Shown: piece by piece, positions 1 through 7,317 of the stretch
Position numbering within the stretch: the stretch's first letter is position 1
Layout: the number at the start of each line of letters is the position of its first letter
Assembly: GCA_018433265.1 (NCBI GenBank)
Contig: JAHDRO010000357.1
Span: forward strand, 1 to 7,471
Direction of reading: 5' to 3'
DNA length: 7,471 nt
Origin: Bacteroidales bacterium
Lineage (GTDB): Bacteria; Bacteroidota; Bacteroidia; Bacteroidales; UBA932
Program-made: the position numbers and the translations under genes
The notes under the pieces: model-generated
Told to the model about the DNA's origin: nothing
The model's database searches: none
What the model saw: the letters and a program-made list of their open reading frames with translations, nothing else

Positions 1-837
1 ATTTTCAATTTTTTTGAAATGTTCCAGAATAGCTTCTCTATATGACTGGTTGAATGCAATTATTGCAAATGCCTCACGTGCTATGGCATTTCGCTTGTTG
101 CCACCATCTATTTTGCAGATACTGATAATTTTTTTTTCGAACAATGGGAGCAAGAACCTGATAAGAATTTGATTGGCATTCGCTCTGTTTTTATTTATAT
201 CATCGCCACTATGCCCTCCTGTAGCCCCATAAAAGCCGGCCTTAATAAATTCTGAACTCTTTGCAGGTTTTTCATGAGTTATATTGAATATGGCTGTGGT
301 ATCTATTCCTCCGGCACAACCAATGAAAATTTCGCCTTCGTCTTCAGAGTCAAGATTGATGAGAAACTTTCCTGTGATAAAACCGGGTTTTATAGCTTTT
401 GCACCTGTCATTCCTGTCTCTTCATCGCTAGTAAAAAGAGCTTCTATTTTTCCGTGTTCCAGTGTGTCGTCGGTGAGAACAGCCATCTGAGCTGCCATAC
501 CAATGCCGCAGTCTGCTCCAAGTGTTGTATCTTTGGCGATGAGCCATCCATCCTCTTCAACAAATTTGATGGGATCTTTGCTGAAATCCTGATTGCTGTT
601 GCTGTTTTTTTCACAAACCATGTCAGAATGGCTCTGAAGCACTACGGTTGGTGAGTTTTCCCTGCCGGGAGTTGCATTTTTTGATATAAGAACATTGCCG
701 GCATCATCTATTTTATATTCAAGAGAGTGAGTCTTTGCAAAATTTGCAAGAAATTCTATAATTTTTTCTTCGTGTCCCGATTCTCTTGGTATTTGACATA
801 TTTCCGAAAAGTATGATATAATTTTATTGGAATCCAT
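1..837 (-). CDS. pepD: Xaa-His dipeptidase PepD (aminoacyl-histidine dipeptidase, M20C), N-terminal 279 residues, cut by window edge
   Basis: This is a cytosolic metallopeptidase that hydrolyses Xaa-His and other dipeptides. Translating the minus strand from the ATG at 837 gives 279 open codons running off the left edge; family members are about 480-490 residues, so the C-terminal part and the last metal-binding histidine lie outside. Visible family motifs are the H-x-D metal/catalytic motif in QSHSDMVCEKN (H70, D72), TTLGADCGIG with the bridging aspartate D109, TSDEETGMTGA with catalytic/metal glutamates E139-E140, LDSEDEGE with D163, CAGG at 174-177, GGHSGDDI at 207-214, and GGNKRNAIAREAFA at 245-258. 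Residue roles are assigned by comparison with known PepD proteins. The start lies 5 bases after the dnaA stop with no Shine-Dalgarno sequence, so co-transcription with dnaA is likely. All visible motifs are intact. Other M20 peptidases such as PepT are less likely because the GGNKRNAI and CAGG wording is typical of PepD. Confidence 0.93.
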   Translation of the reverse strand, partial: MDSNKIISYFSEICQIPRESGHEEKIIEFLANFAKTHSLEYKIDDAGNVLISKNATPGRENSPTVVLQSHSDMVCEKNSNSNQDFSKDPIKFVEEDGWLIAKDTTLGADCGIGMAAQMAVLTDDTLEHGKIEALFTSDEETGMTGAKAIKPGFITGKFLINLDSEDEGEIFIGCAGGIDTTAIFNITHEKPAKSSEFIKAGFYGATGGHSGDDINKNRANANQILIRFLLPLFEKKIISICKIDGGNKRNAIAREAFAIIAFNQSYREAILEHFKKIEN

Positions 838-842
838 TCAAA

Positions 843-2255
843 TTAAGGTTTTAGTTTTTTTTCAATATCAGTGACGTATTTCCTGAATGATTTGTCTGTA
901 TCTATAAGATCACAAACAGTATTGTATGCATGTAGTACAGTTGCATGATCTCTTCTGCCGGTAAGTGAACCTATGGTTGACAGAGAGTTGTTAGTGAGAT
1001 TGCGACTGAGAAACATGGCAATCTGCCTTGCCTGAACCAGTTCTCTTTTTCTTGAAGATGAAAGAAAAAGTTCATGGTTTATCTTAAAATATTCGCATAC
1101 GGTTTTTTGAATCTGTTCTATGGTTATTTCGTTTCTGTTTCTGCTGACAATCTTTTCAGTAAGGTTTTCAGCAAGTTCCATGTCAATAGTTTTGTTGTTG
1201 AATATGGCTTGGGCAAGTAAGGAGTTCAATGTCCCTTCAATTTCGCGAATATTGGTTGTTACTCTTGATGCGAGATATGAAACTACTTCGTCTTCAAGTG
1301 TAATGCCGTCGTTATAACATTTAGCCTTGATAATGGCCATCCTGGTTTGATAGTCGGGTTGTCTTAACTCGGCAAGCAAACCCCACTTGAATCTTGAAAG
1401 CAGTCTCTGTTCCAAATCCTGTAAATCTACAGGAGGTTTGTCGGATGTAAGAATAAGTTGTCTGCCAAGATTGTGCAAGTGACTGAATATATGAAAAAAG
1501 GCATTTTGAGTACCACTTTTTCCGGCAAATTCCTGGACGTCATCAATAATCAAAACATCTATCATCTGGTAGAAATGAAGAAAATCAGTCAGTTTGTTCT
1601 TAATGTTGACAGCATCCATAAACTGTGTCTGAAAACGATTTGCGCTTACATACAGCACAATTTTATCAGGAAACAGTTCTTTTATCTTAATACCTATGGC
1701 CTGGGCAAGATGGGTTTTACCAAGTCCGGAACCGCCATAAAGGAAAAGGGGATTGAAAGCACTTGCACCTGGATTGGAAGAGATGGTGAGCCCCGCACAT
1801 CTCGCAAGTCTGTTGCACTCTCCTTCGATAAAGTTATCAAAGCAGAAGTGAGGATTGAGCTGTGGATCGATTTTTAATTGCTGAAGCCCTGGAATTACGA
1901 ATGGATTGGCGATCTGTTTTTCCTGGTTGGGAAAAGGAAGAGTTTTATTGGTAATCTCGGCATAAGATTGATGCGGAAGCTGTACTGGATTTTCATTGGA
2001 AATTACTCTTACATTATATTCCAGTTTTGCATCTTTGCCAAGTTCCCTTTTAAGTGCCTTGCTGATCAGATCAATGTAATACTCTTCAAGAAATTCCACA
2101 AAAAAGTGGGTAGGAACAGCGATTGTAAGTACATTGTCAATCAACTTGACAGCCTTTATAGGTTCAAACCATGTCTTGAAACTTTGAAGTGGAATATTAT
2201 CCTTAACTATTTGCAGACAATTATTCCACACTTTTATATGAGGAGCTTCAGACAT
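843..2255 (-). CDS. dnaA: Chromosomal replication initiator protein DnaA
   Basis: DnaA is the AAA+ ATPase that binds DnaA boxes at oriC, melts the origin and helps load the replicative helicase. The 470-residue protein is full length. Domain I spans about 5-85 (W10, then FKTWFEPI at 26-33), domain II is a short linker at about 86-130, and domain III (AAA+) runs from about 131 to 375 with Walker A GGSGLGKT at 174-181, Walker B VLIIDD at 234-239, the arginine-finger segment RLLSRF at 284-289 and sensor II NIREIEG at 335-341. Domain IV (about 376-470) carries the DNA-binding signature GRRDHATVLHA at 433-443. The segment after Walker B reads DVQEFAGK where proteobacterial proteins have DIQFLAGK; from memory this is usual in Bacteroidota. 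The start is an ATG with no Shine-Dalgarno sequence. No dnaN or other replication gene is adjacent: upstream is an MCE gene after an AT-rich gap, and downstream is pepD after 5 bases. Confidence 0.98.
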   Translation of the reverse strand: MSEAPHIKVWNNCLQIVKDNIPLQSFKTWFEPIKAVKLIDNVLTIAVPTHFFVEFLEEYYIDLISKALKRELGKDAKLEYNVRVISNENPVQLPHQSYAEITNKTLPFPNQEKQIANPFVIPGLQQLKIDPQLNPHFCFDNFIEGECNRLARCAGLTISSNPGASAFNPLFLYGGSGLGKTHLAQAIGIKIKELFPDKIVLYVSANRFQTQFMDAVNIKNKLTDFLHFYQMIDVLIIDDVQEFAGKSGTQNAFFHIFSHLHNLGRQLILTSDKPPVDLQDLEQRLLSRFKWGLLAELRQPDYQTRMAIIKAKCYNDGITLEDEVVSYLASRVTTNIREIEGTLNSLLAQAIFNNKTIDMELAENLTEKIVSRNRNEITIEQIQKTVCEYFKINHELFLSSSRKRELVQARQIAMFLSRNLTNNSLSTIGSLTGRRDHATVLHAYNTVCDLIDTDKSFRKYVTDIEKKLKP

Positions 2256-2424
2256 GCGAGAAATTTTTGTTTAGATTGTAAAACAAAAATGGGAATAATT
2301 TCTTTTAAAAAAAACAAAAATTAGCTTTGAAAATTCAAGTTTTTTTCAATACTCTGTGATTCAGACAAAATTTTTTTAAAAAAAATGACTTATTATAAAT
2401 CAATAAAATAAAGCGAAAAAAATA
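2256..2424 (-). other. AT-rich intergenic region upstream of dnaA, probable dnaA promoter region
   Basis: This 169-base gap lies between the MCE gene stop and the dnaA start, both on the minus strand, and holds no open reading frame of note. It is extremely AT-rich, with runs of T and A including a self-complementary T7-A7 block at 2371-2384 and a small inverted repeat TTGAA/TTCAA at 2327-2338. On the minus strand the closest thing to a Bacteroidota -7 element (TAnnTTTG) is TAATTTTTG at 2315-2323, which has one extra T, and no convincing -33 TTTG sits at the usual spacing. I see no good match to the DnaA box TTATNCACA here, so it does not look like an origin, although the AT-richness would suit DNA unwinding. 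A promoter for dnaA is inferred from gene layout only, and no clear terminator for the upstream operon is visible. Confidence 0.4.
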
Positions 2425-3342
2425 TTAAAAAACAGAAATTTTTATGTACTTTTTAGGGTCTTTTTGAATGTTTTTGACAAGCACATCTATATCTCTTATC
2501 AATGAATCGATAGAGGTGTGTAACGAATCTGTTTTGATAAGCTTCCCAACTGACCCGTTCGGATTGTTTAATTCTATGAGGACGTTTTTGAGAGAAGTAA
2601 TAGTCCCTTCAATGTCTGCTTTTTTGAGTGAGGCAGTAACCTCGGTGATATCAGCAAGCCCGTTGTCGAGTGCTACTGCACTTTTATTTAGTGAGAAGGA
2701 TAGGGTATCCAGGTTGGTAATTATCGAAGATATTTCAGGATTTTTATCTTCAATATTGGATGCAATGGCTTTTATGCTTTTGAGTGTTCTGTCAAGATTG
2801 GAGATTGATGCTGAAAGTTGCTCTTTTGTCTGATCATTTAGGACTTCGTTTACACTGAGAAAGGTCTTGTTTAAATTGGCAATTAACTCTGTTGCCTGAT
2901 CCTTCAGTGGTATTATTTGAGCTGCTATGTTGTCAATTATGCCCGGTTCTATCTCAGAACGCAGTGTATCCCTTTCTCCTATTATTTTACCGCCATTAAC
3001 GATATTTATCCTGATTGACTTGCTGCCAAGTATACTTGAACTGTATAGTTGGGCGGCTGAGTTTTGAGGTATGTGATATTTTGCATCAACCTTCATGGTT
3101 ACCAGAAACTTTTCTTGCTGTTCGAGATATTCTATTTCAAGGATTGTACCTACTTTGTAACCTTTAATGTATATTGGGCTTGTAGCACTTAGCCCTTCGA
3201 CATTGTCAAAAACAGTATAATAGGTATTGGTGCTTCCAAATATGTCTTTACCTTTAAGAAAGTTTATTGTGAAGTATAGTGAAACGGCTATTATAATTGC
3301 AAATAAACCTATTTTCTGCTCTTTGTTTAATTTAATTTTCAT
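2425..3342 (-). CDS. mlaD: MlaD/MCE-domain protein, membrane-anchored substrate-binding part of a phospholipid ABC transport system
   Basis: MCE-domain proteins form ring-shaped assemblies in the periplasm that pass phospholipids between the membranes, working with an ABC permease (MlaE) and ATPase (MlaF), neither of which is in this window. Counted from the ATG at 3342 the protein has 305 residues: a short positive N-terminus, one membrane helix at about 11-28 (IGLFAIIIAVSLYFTINF), one MCE domain at about 38-114 (from YYTVFDNVEGLSATSPIYIKG to the GSKSIRINI strand), then a long helical, probably coiled-coil tail from about 134 to 293. It ends DPKKYIKISVF, a C-terminus that from memory is common in Bacteroidota MCE proteins. 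An in-frame TTG two codons upstream (3348) could also serve, but the ATG is preferred; it sits inside the end of the amidase gene, overlapping by 11 bases, which suggests translational coupling. The symbol is given by family; the exact cargo is inferred. Confidence 0.9.
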   Translation of the reverse strand: MKIKLNKEQKIGLFAIIIAVSLYFTINFLKGKDIFGSTNTYYTVFDNVEGLSATSPIYIKGYKVGTILEIEYLEQQEKFLVTMKVDAKYHIPQNSAAQLYSSSILGSKSIRINIVNGGKIIGERDTLRSEIEPGIIDNIAAQIIPLKDQATELIANLNKTFLSVNEVLNDQTKEQLSASISNLDRTLKSIKAIASNIEDKNPEISSIITNLDTLSFSLNKSAVALDNGLADITEVTASLKKADIEGTITSLKNVLIELNNPNGSVGKLIKTDSLHTSIDSLIRDIDVLVKNIQKDPKKYIKISVF

Positions 3343-4438
3343 TTTCAACTTTAGTTATGAATGCCTGGGGAAATTTAATTCTTACATTTGGCAGTTCCTT
3401 CATGGCTTCTTCTCTGGTTTTGAACATACCAATGCTGTATTTGTAGTAACCTCCAACTCTAATATAATTTACATTTTTCTCGCCTTTGAAGTCTGGAGCA
3501 TTATCCGGCAACTTCTTTGTAACTGCGAGTATCTGAATTCTATATGGACGTAAAGGTTCATCGGATTTTATTACTTCGTCACTGCTTGACTTATTTACAG
3601 TTGTTGCTTTTGAGGAGTCTTTAACGGAAGATATAGAGGCAGAATGATAGGAGGTATTGTTTCCTGCTTCATAGGCTTTTCGATACTTTTCAAAAGCTTT
3701 GTACAAAGCTTTTGCGTACTTCATGTGATTCTCTTCTCCACAAAGCATTAAATAATCATTTGGGTTTGAAATAAATCCCAACTCAACAAGGATAGCCGGC
3801 ATTGATGTTTTCCATAAAACCAGAAGTCCACCTTGTTTTATGCCTCTGTTAACTTTTATAGGCCCTTCGGCAAATTGCTCCTGAACATATTCTGCCATCT
3901 GAAGACTCTTCTCAAGATGTGCATTTTGCAGTAAGCTGAAAATTATGTATGACTCGGGATTATTAGGGTCGAAACCCTCATATACAGACTGATTGTCTCC
4001 TTCGAGAGCTATTACGCTATTCTCCGTCATTGTAACTTCAAGATTTGAACTGCTTTTGCTTTCACCCATAACAAATGTTTCAGAGCCGGAAGCCGATCTT
4101 GCCTTTGCAGAATTGACATGTATTGATATGAAAAGATCTGCCTGATTTTTATTGGCAATTTCGGTCCTATTGTTTAGTGGAACAAAAACGTCATTTTTTC
4201 GTGTGTAAACCACTTGGATATCAGAATTTTTCTCTTCTATCAATTTGCCAAATTTCAATGCAACCGACAATGTTATGTCTTTTTCCATGACTTTTCGGTT
4301 TGGACTTATGGCGCCTGGGTCTTGACCGCCATGTCCTGCATCTATTACAACTTTTCTTATTTTGACCGGATCAGTGGCCAGAAGAGGTGTTGACAGAACC
4401 AGCAAACAAAAAAGTGATAAAAGTAACTTGTGTGGCAT
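3332..4438 (-). CDS. N-acetylmuramoyl-L-alanine amidase (Amidase_3) with C-terminal SPOR-like domain, exported
   Basis: This is a zinc amidase that cleaves the bond between N-acetylmuramic acid and L-alanine in peptidoglycan, acting in the periplasm in cell separation and wall turnover. The 368-residue protein starts with a signal peptide (about 1-21, hydrophobic core LLLSLFCLLVL, probable cleavage after LLA). The Amidase_3 domain spans about 27-253: zinc ligands H36 (DAGHGG), E52 (MEKDI) and H107 (SIHVNS), with catalytic E219 in VELGFISN. An insert at about 140-190 matches in position the helix that covers the active site in regulated AmiB/AmiC-type enzymes, so activation by a partner is possible. 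A Ser-rich linker (about 260-290) leads to a SPOR-like domain (about 297-365, YRIQILAV ... IGMFKTREEAMKEL ... AFITKV), expected to bind denuded glycan at division sites. It is first in its operon, followed by the overlapping MCE gene, and divergent from lptD. A 24-bp palindrome lies within the codons for residues 242-249. Confidence 0.95.
   Translation of the reverse strand: MPHKLLLSLFCLLVLSTPLLATDPVKIRKVVIDAGHGGQDPGAISPNRKVMEKDITLSVALKFGKLIEEKNSDIQVVYTRKNDVFVPLNNRTEIANKNQADLFISIHVNSAKARSASGSETFVMGESKSSSNLEVTMTENSVIALEGDNQSVYEGFDPNNPESYIIFSLLQNAHLEKSLQMAEYVQEQFAEGPIKVNRGIKQGGLLVLWKTSMPAILVELGFISNPNDYLMLCGEENHMKYAKALYKAFEKYRKAYEAGNNTSYHSASISSVKDSSKATTVNKSSSDEVIKSDEPLRPYRIQILAVTKKLPDNAPDFKGEKNVNYIRVGGYYKYSIGMFKTREEAMKELPNVRIKFPQAFITKVENEN
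3691..3714. repeat. Perfect 24-bp palindrome inside the amidase gene
   Basis: The two 12-base halves, beginning CAAAAGCTTTGT, are exact reverse complements with no spacer, centred on TGTACA and containing two AAAGCTTT blocks. It lies in coding DNA for the end of the catalytic domain (peptide around AKALYKAFEK). Using base frequencies near those of the window, a perfect palindrome of this length is expected by chance about once in a thousand windows this size. Part of it may come from the repeated Lys-Ala codons. Any function, such as a protein-binding site or an RNA hairpin in the amidase-mlaD transcript, is unproven. Confidence 0.85.
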
Positions 4439-4458
4439 TCTTGTTGCTTAAAATAATT

Positions 4459-4467
4459 TATCTTTGC
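4459..4467 (+). promoter_or_regulatory. Candidate -7 element of the lptD promoter
   Basis: TATCTTTGC on the plus strand matches the Bacteroidota -7 consensus TAnnTTTG with the frequently following C. It would place the lptD transcript start near 4472-4475 and leave a leader of about 36 bases before the TTG start at 4510. TTG triplets at 4441-4446 are the only -33-like sequence and their spacing is shorter than usual. The element lies only 6 bases from the candidate -7 element of the opposite promoter. Confidence 0.45.
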
Positions 4468-4473
4468 AAATCA

Positions 4474-4481
4474 CAAAAGTA
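4474..4481 (-). promoter_or_regulatory. Candidate -7 element of the amidase-mlaD operon promoter
   Basis: Read on the minus strand this is TACTTTTG, matching all six fixed bases of the Bacteroidota -7 consensus TAnnTTTG. It would place the transcript start near 4468, about 30 bases before the amidase ATG at 4438. No good -33 TTTG lies at the usual spacing of about 19-21 bases, so the call rests on the -7 match and on the position in the divergent gap. Confidence 0.4.
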
Positions 4482-4509
4482 GTATAATTTATTTAAACTT
4501 TTTACCCAT

Positions 4510-7248
4510 TTGGGCTTTCGACATAATATCAACAGAATCCTGTGGGGCTCGTTTTTCACTCTCTTTGCGGGGTATCTTTATTCAATACCTTCACCTGGAA
4601 GGACGAGTCATACGATTGTAGAAAGAGACACTTTGATAAAGAGAAGTGACTCTGTGAAAGTCGATTCTTTAACTATGGGGGGTGATACAATTAATAAAAA
4701 GAATGATTCTTTACTAGCTTCCAAAGGATCAATAAAAATGCCTCTCTTTTCTGAAGCGAAAGATTCAGTTGTTGAGGATTTTTCTAATGACAGAAAAATG
4801 ATATACTATTATGGAGACGTTAAGGTGAGATATGGCAATTTGGAGCTTACTGCTGATTATATGGAGTATAACATAGATTCCCAGACAGTTTTTGCAAGAG
4901 GTACTATAGATACTTCGGGTAATGTAATTGGATTGCCGAAGATGAAAGAAGGGAAGAGTGAATATGTCATGGAAAATGTTTATTACAACTTCAACAGCCA
5001 AAAGGCCAAAATAAAAAATATGATTACACAGGAGTCCGAGGGATACATACATGGTGATGTGATAAAAAAAATGCCGGATAACTCTATCAATATAAATAAA
5101 GGTAAGTATACAACCTGTGAGCTGGATCATCCACATTTTTACCTTCAGCTTACTAGGGCAAGAGTTATTAATGAACCGAGAAATACTGTCTTTGGACCTG
5201 CTTATCTTGTCGTGGAGGATGTACCTACACCCTTTGCCCTTCCTTTTGGTTTCGTTCCTAAACAGGTTAAAAGGGCCAGCGGACTGCTTATTCCTTCTGT
5301 CACAGAAGAGGCAGCGAGGGGTTTTGGATTGACCGGACTCGGATACTATTTTGTTTTTGGGGATCATTTGGATTTTACTGTTACTTCAGACTTGTTTTCT
5401 TTGGGTTCATACAATATTCAGGTAGAATCAAGATATAAAGTCAGATATAAATTTGATGGAGGTTTTAGTCTGAATTATTCAAGAAATAAGGTTGGTGAGC
5501 CGGGAACAGAAGGTTACTATGTCACAAAGGATTTTGCTGTAAAATGGACCCACTCGCAAGATTCTAAAGCTCATCCTGGCACATCGTTCAGAGCTTCTGT
5601 CAACTTTTCTTCTCCTTCAAACAATCGGTACAATTCTCGTGAAATACAGCAGACTCTGCAAAATCAGATTTCTTCCAGCGTTTCTTATTCCAGAACTTTT
5701 TCAGGGACTCCTTTCAGTTTTTCGGCCAACCTCCTTCACAGCCAGAATTCCTTGGACAGCTCATATGCATTTACTTTACCTAATTTTACTTTTAACGTAA
5801 ACCGAATCTACCCTTTCAAGAGAAAAGAGGCAGCTGGCAAGGAAAGGTTTTACGAAAAGATTGAGTTTGCTTATAATGCAACCCTTGACAACAAAATTAA
5901 TTTTAAGTCAGAAGAGTTTGGAGAAGCAGATTTTATGCAAAAGTTCAAGGCAGGGGTTAAACATAATTTCACTATTGGTCTTCCAACGTTTACACTTTTT
6001 AAATATATTCAATGTTCTCCAGGGGTATCGTATGGAATGAACTGGTATTTTCAATCAATGGATCGATCATATGACCCTTCTACCGATCAGGTGGTTAATG
6101 ACACATCTGCACTGTTTAAACATTTTGGTGCAACTCAGGACTATTCAGGTTCGCTTTCAATTAACACTCGACTGTATGGAATGTATAATTTTGGTGACAG
6201 AGGAAAGATCAGGGCTATAAGGCACATGATAACGCCTCAGATATCACTTAGTTACAGGCCTGATCTCGGGACTTATGGCAATGGATACAGGACTCTCAAT
6301 TATACAGACAAAAACGGAGTTTTGAAAACAATGCGATATAATATCTATGATGGCCTTCTATACGGCTATCCGTCTTCAGGTGAGAATGGCGGATTGAGTT
6401 TCTCTGTTGCAAACAAAGTTGAGGCTAAGGTTAAAAGTGACAAGGATACCACAAATGGGGGTATTGCAAAAATTCAATTGATTGACAATTTATCCTTCTC
6501 CGGCTCATACAATTTTTTGGCAGATTCCATGAGACTTTCAAATATTTCTGCTACTATGAGTACTACTATTTTTGGTTCACTTGCATTTAATGCAAATGCA
6601 ATGTTTGATCCTTATGCGATTGATGAGAAGGGCCAAAGGATAAATGAATTGAATATTGTTAAAGAGGGAGGTTTTAAATTGGCAAGAATGACGAATGCAA
6701 GTTTATCTCTTTCCTATTCGTTATCTGGTAAAGGCGAAAGAAGAGGAGGTCAGTCTGAAGCCAATAAGGTACAAAGTCCTGCCACAAGTGTAGGAGGTCA
6801 TCCAAACCCGGTCTATTATAATAGAGTATATAAAAATCCTCTTACAGGAGATTATATTCCTGGAGGGTGGCTCTATTATCTTGATCCCTCTCTTCAATGG
6901 TCTTTAAGCTTTAATTATAATTATTCTTTCAACAAATCTTATTCTTATTCAGGAGGACAACTCTCCAAAATAAATTCCTTTACTCAAACTCTTGGCATAT
7001 CAGGTCAATTGAGGATGACAAAGGACTTGAATGTTTCATTAAATACAGGTTTTGATTTAATGGAAAGAAAACTTACTACCACCCAGATGAGTGCAACATA
7101 TGATCTTCACTGTTTCCAGATTTCTTTCTCATGGATACCAACCGGCACCTGGAAGAGCTGGAGCTTTAGAATAAATGCAAAGGCCTCGGCACTTGCAGAT
7201 CTGCTGCAGTACAAAAAGAGTGCGAGTTATTGGGACAATAAACGTTAA
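4510..7248 (+). CDS. lptD: LPS assembly outer-membrane protein LptD (OstA/Imp), probable TTG start
   Basis: LptD is the outer-membrane barrel that, with the lipoprotein LptE, inserts lipopolysaccharide in the outer leaflet at the end of the Lpt bridge. The 912-residue protein has a signal-peptide-like N-terminus (about 6-26, ILWGSFFTLFAGYLYS), a Ser/Asp/Lys-rich stretch (about 38-92), a periplasmic LptA/OstA-like beta-jellyroll domain (about 95-205: YYYGDVKVRYGNLELTADYMEY, then GYIHGDVIKKMPD and KYTTCELDHPHFYLQL), the LptD hinge (DVPTPFALPFGFVPK at 237-251) and a C-terminal barrel (about 258-900) rich in alternating aromatic and polar strands. Near the end DLHCFQISFSWIPTG matches what I recall of Bacteroidota LptD proteins. 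Its only cysteines are C203, C502 and C868. The start is set by TTG at 4510: no ATG occurs in frame upstream before the stop at 4480, and the next ATG (codon 56, position 4675) would remove the signal peptide. It is divergent from the amidase gene. Confidence 0.95.
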   Translation: MGFRHNINRILWGSFFTLFAGYLYSIPSPGRTSHTIVERDTLIKRSDSVKVDSLTMGGDTINKKNDSLLASKGSIKMPLFSEAKDSVVEDFSNDRKMIYYYGDVKVRYGNLELTADYMEYNIDSQTVFARGTIDTSGNVIGLPKMKEGKSEYVMENVYYNFNSQKAKIKNMITQESEGYIHGDVIKKMPDNSININKGKYTTCELDHPHFYLQLTRARVINEPRNTVFGPAYLVVEDVPTPFALPFGFVPKQVKRASGLLIPSVTEEAARGFGLTGLGYYFVFGDHLDFTVTSDLFSLGSYNIQVESRYKVRYKFDGGFSLNYSRNKVGEPGTEGYYVTKDFAVKWTHSQDSKAHPGTSFRASVNFSSPSNNRYNSREIQQTLQNQISSSVSYSRTFSGTPFSFSANLLHSQNSLDSSYAFTLPNFTFNVNRIYPFKRKEAAGKERFYEKIEFAYNATLDNKINFKSEEFGEADFMQKFKAGVKHNFTIGLPTFTLFKYIQCSPGVSYGMNWYFQSMDRSYDPSTDQVVNDTSALFKHFGATQDYSGSLSINTRLYGMYNFGDRGKIRAIRHMITPQISLSYRPDLGTYGNGYRTLNYTDKNGVLKTMRYNIYDGLLYGYPSSGENGGLSFSVANKVEAKVKSDKDTTNGGIAKIQLIDNLSFSGSYNFLADSMRLSNISATMSTTIFGSLAFNANAMFDPYAIDEKGQRINELNIVKEGGFKLARMTNASLSLSYSLSGKGERRGGQSEANKVQSPATSVGGHPNPVYYNRVYKNPLTGDYIPGGWLYYLDPSLQWSLSFNYNYSFNKSYSYSGGQLSKINSFTQTLGISGQLRMTKDLNVSLNTGFDLMERKLTTTQMSATYDLHCFQISFSWIPTGTWKSWSFRINAKASALADLLQYKKSASYWDNKR

Positions 7249-7263
7249 TTATATTTATTTAAA

Positions 7264-7278
7264 CATGAAACATTCATG
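7264..7278. repeat. Small inverted repeat just after lptD
   Basis: CATGAA and TTCATG form 6-bp arms around a 3-base loop, starting 15 bases after the lptD stop. No T-run follows on the plus strand, so it is at best a weak 3'-end structure for the lptD mRNA and not a standard intrinsic terminator. Confidence 0.4.
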
Positions 7279-7317
7279 ACTAAAAAATAAACGCCAAAGG
7301 GGATGAAAATATATTAG

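Noticed and set aside
274..654. Open frames on the plus strand across 274-654
   Set aside because: They lie antisense to the pepD coding region, whose conserved catalytic motifs are read on the minus strand; the plus-strand peptides show no domain.
1458..2324. Plus-strand open frames at 1458-1877 and 1878-2324
   Set aside because: Both are antisense to dnaA, which is full length with all motifs; the peptides look like random reverse translations.
2371..2384. T7-A7 self-complementary block as a terminator for the amidase-mlaD operon
   Set aside because: A stem of only A-T pairs without a loop is unlikely to be stable enough to release polymerase; it is probably ordinary AT-rich spacer.
2256..2424. 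Possible oriC in the AT-rich gap upstream of dnaA
   Set aside because: AT-richness alone is weak evidence. The nearest sites, such as TGAATCACA (minus strand, near 2354-2362), differ from TTATNCACA at two positions, and no cluster is present. A near match TATTCCACA at about 2222-2230 is inside dnaA and isolated.
4765..5367. Minus-strand 200-codon open frame
   Set aside because: It is antisense to the conserved LptA-like domain of lptD and has no recognisable domain or start signal.
7264..7278. Intrinsic terminator for lptD
   Set aside because: The arms are only 6 bp and AT-rich, and no T-run follows on the plus strand, so it was recorded only as a small inverted repeat.
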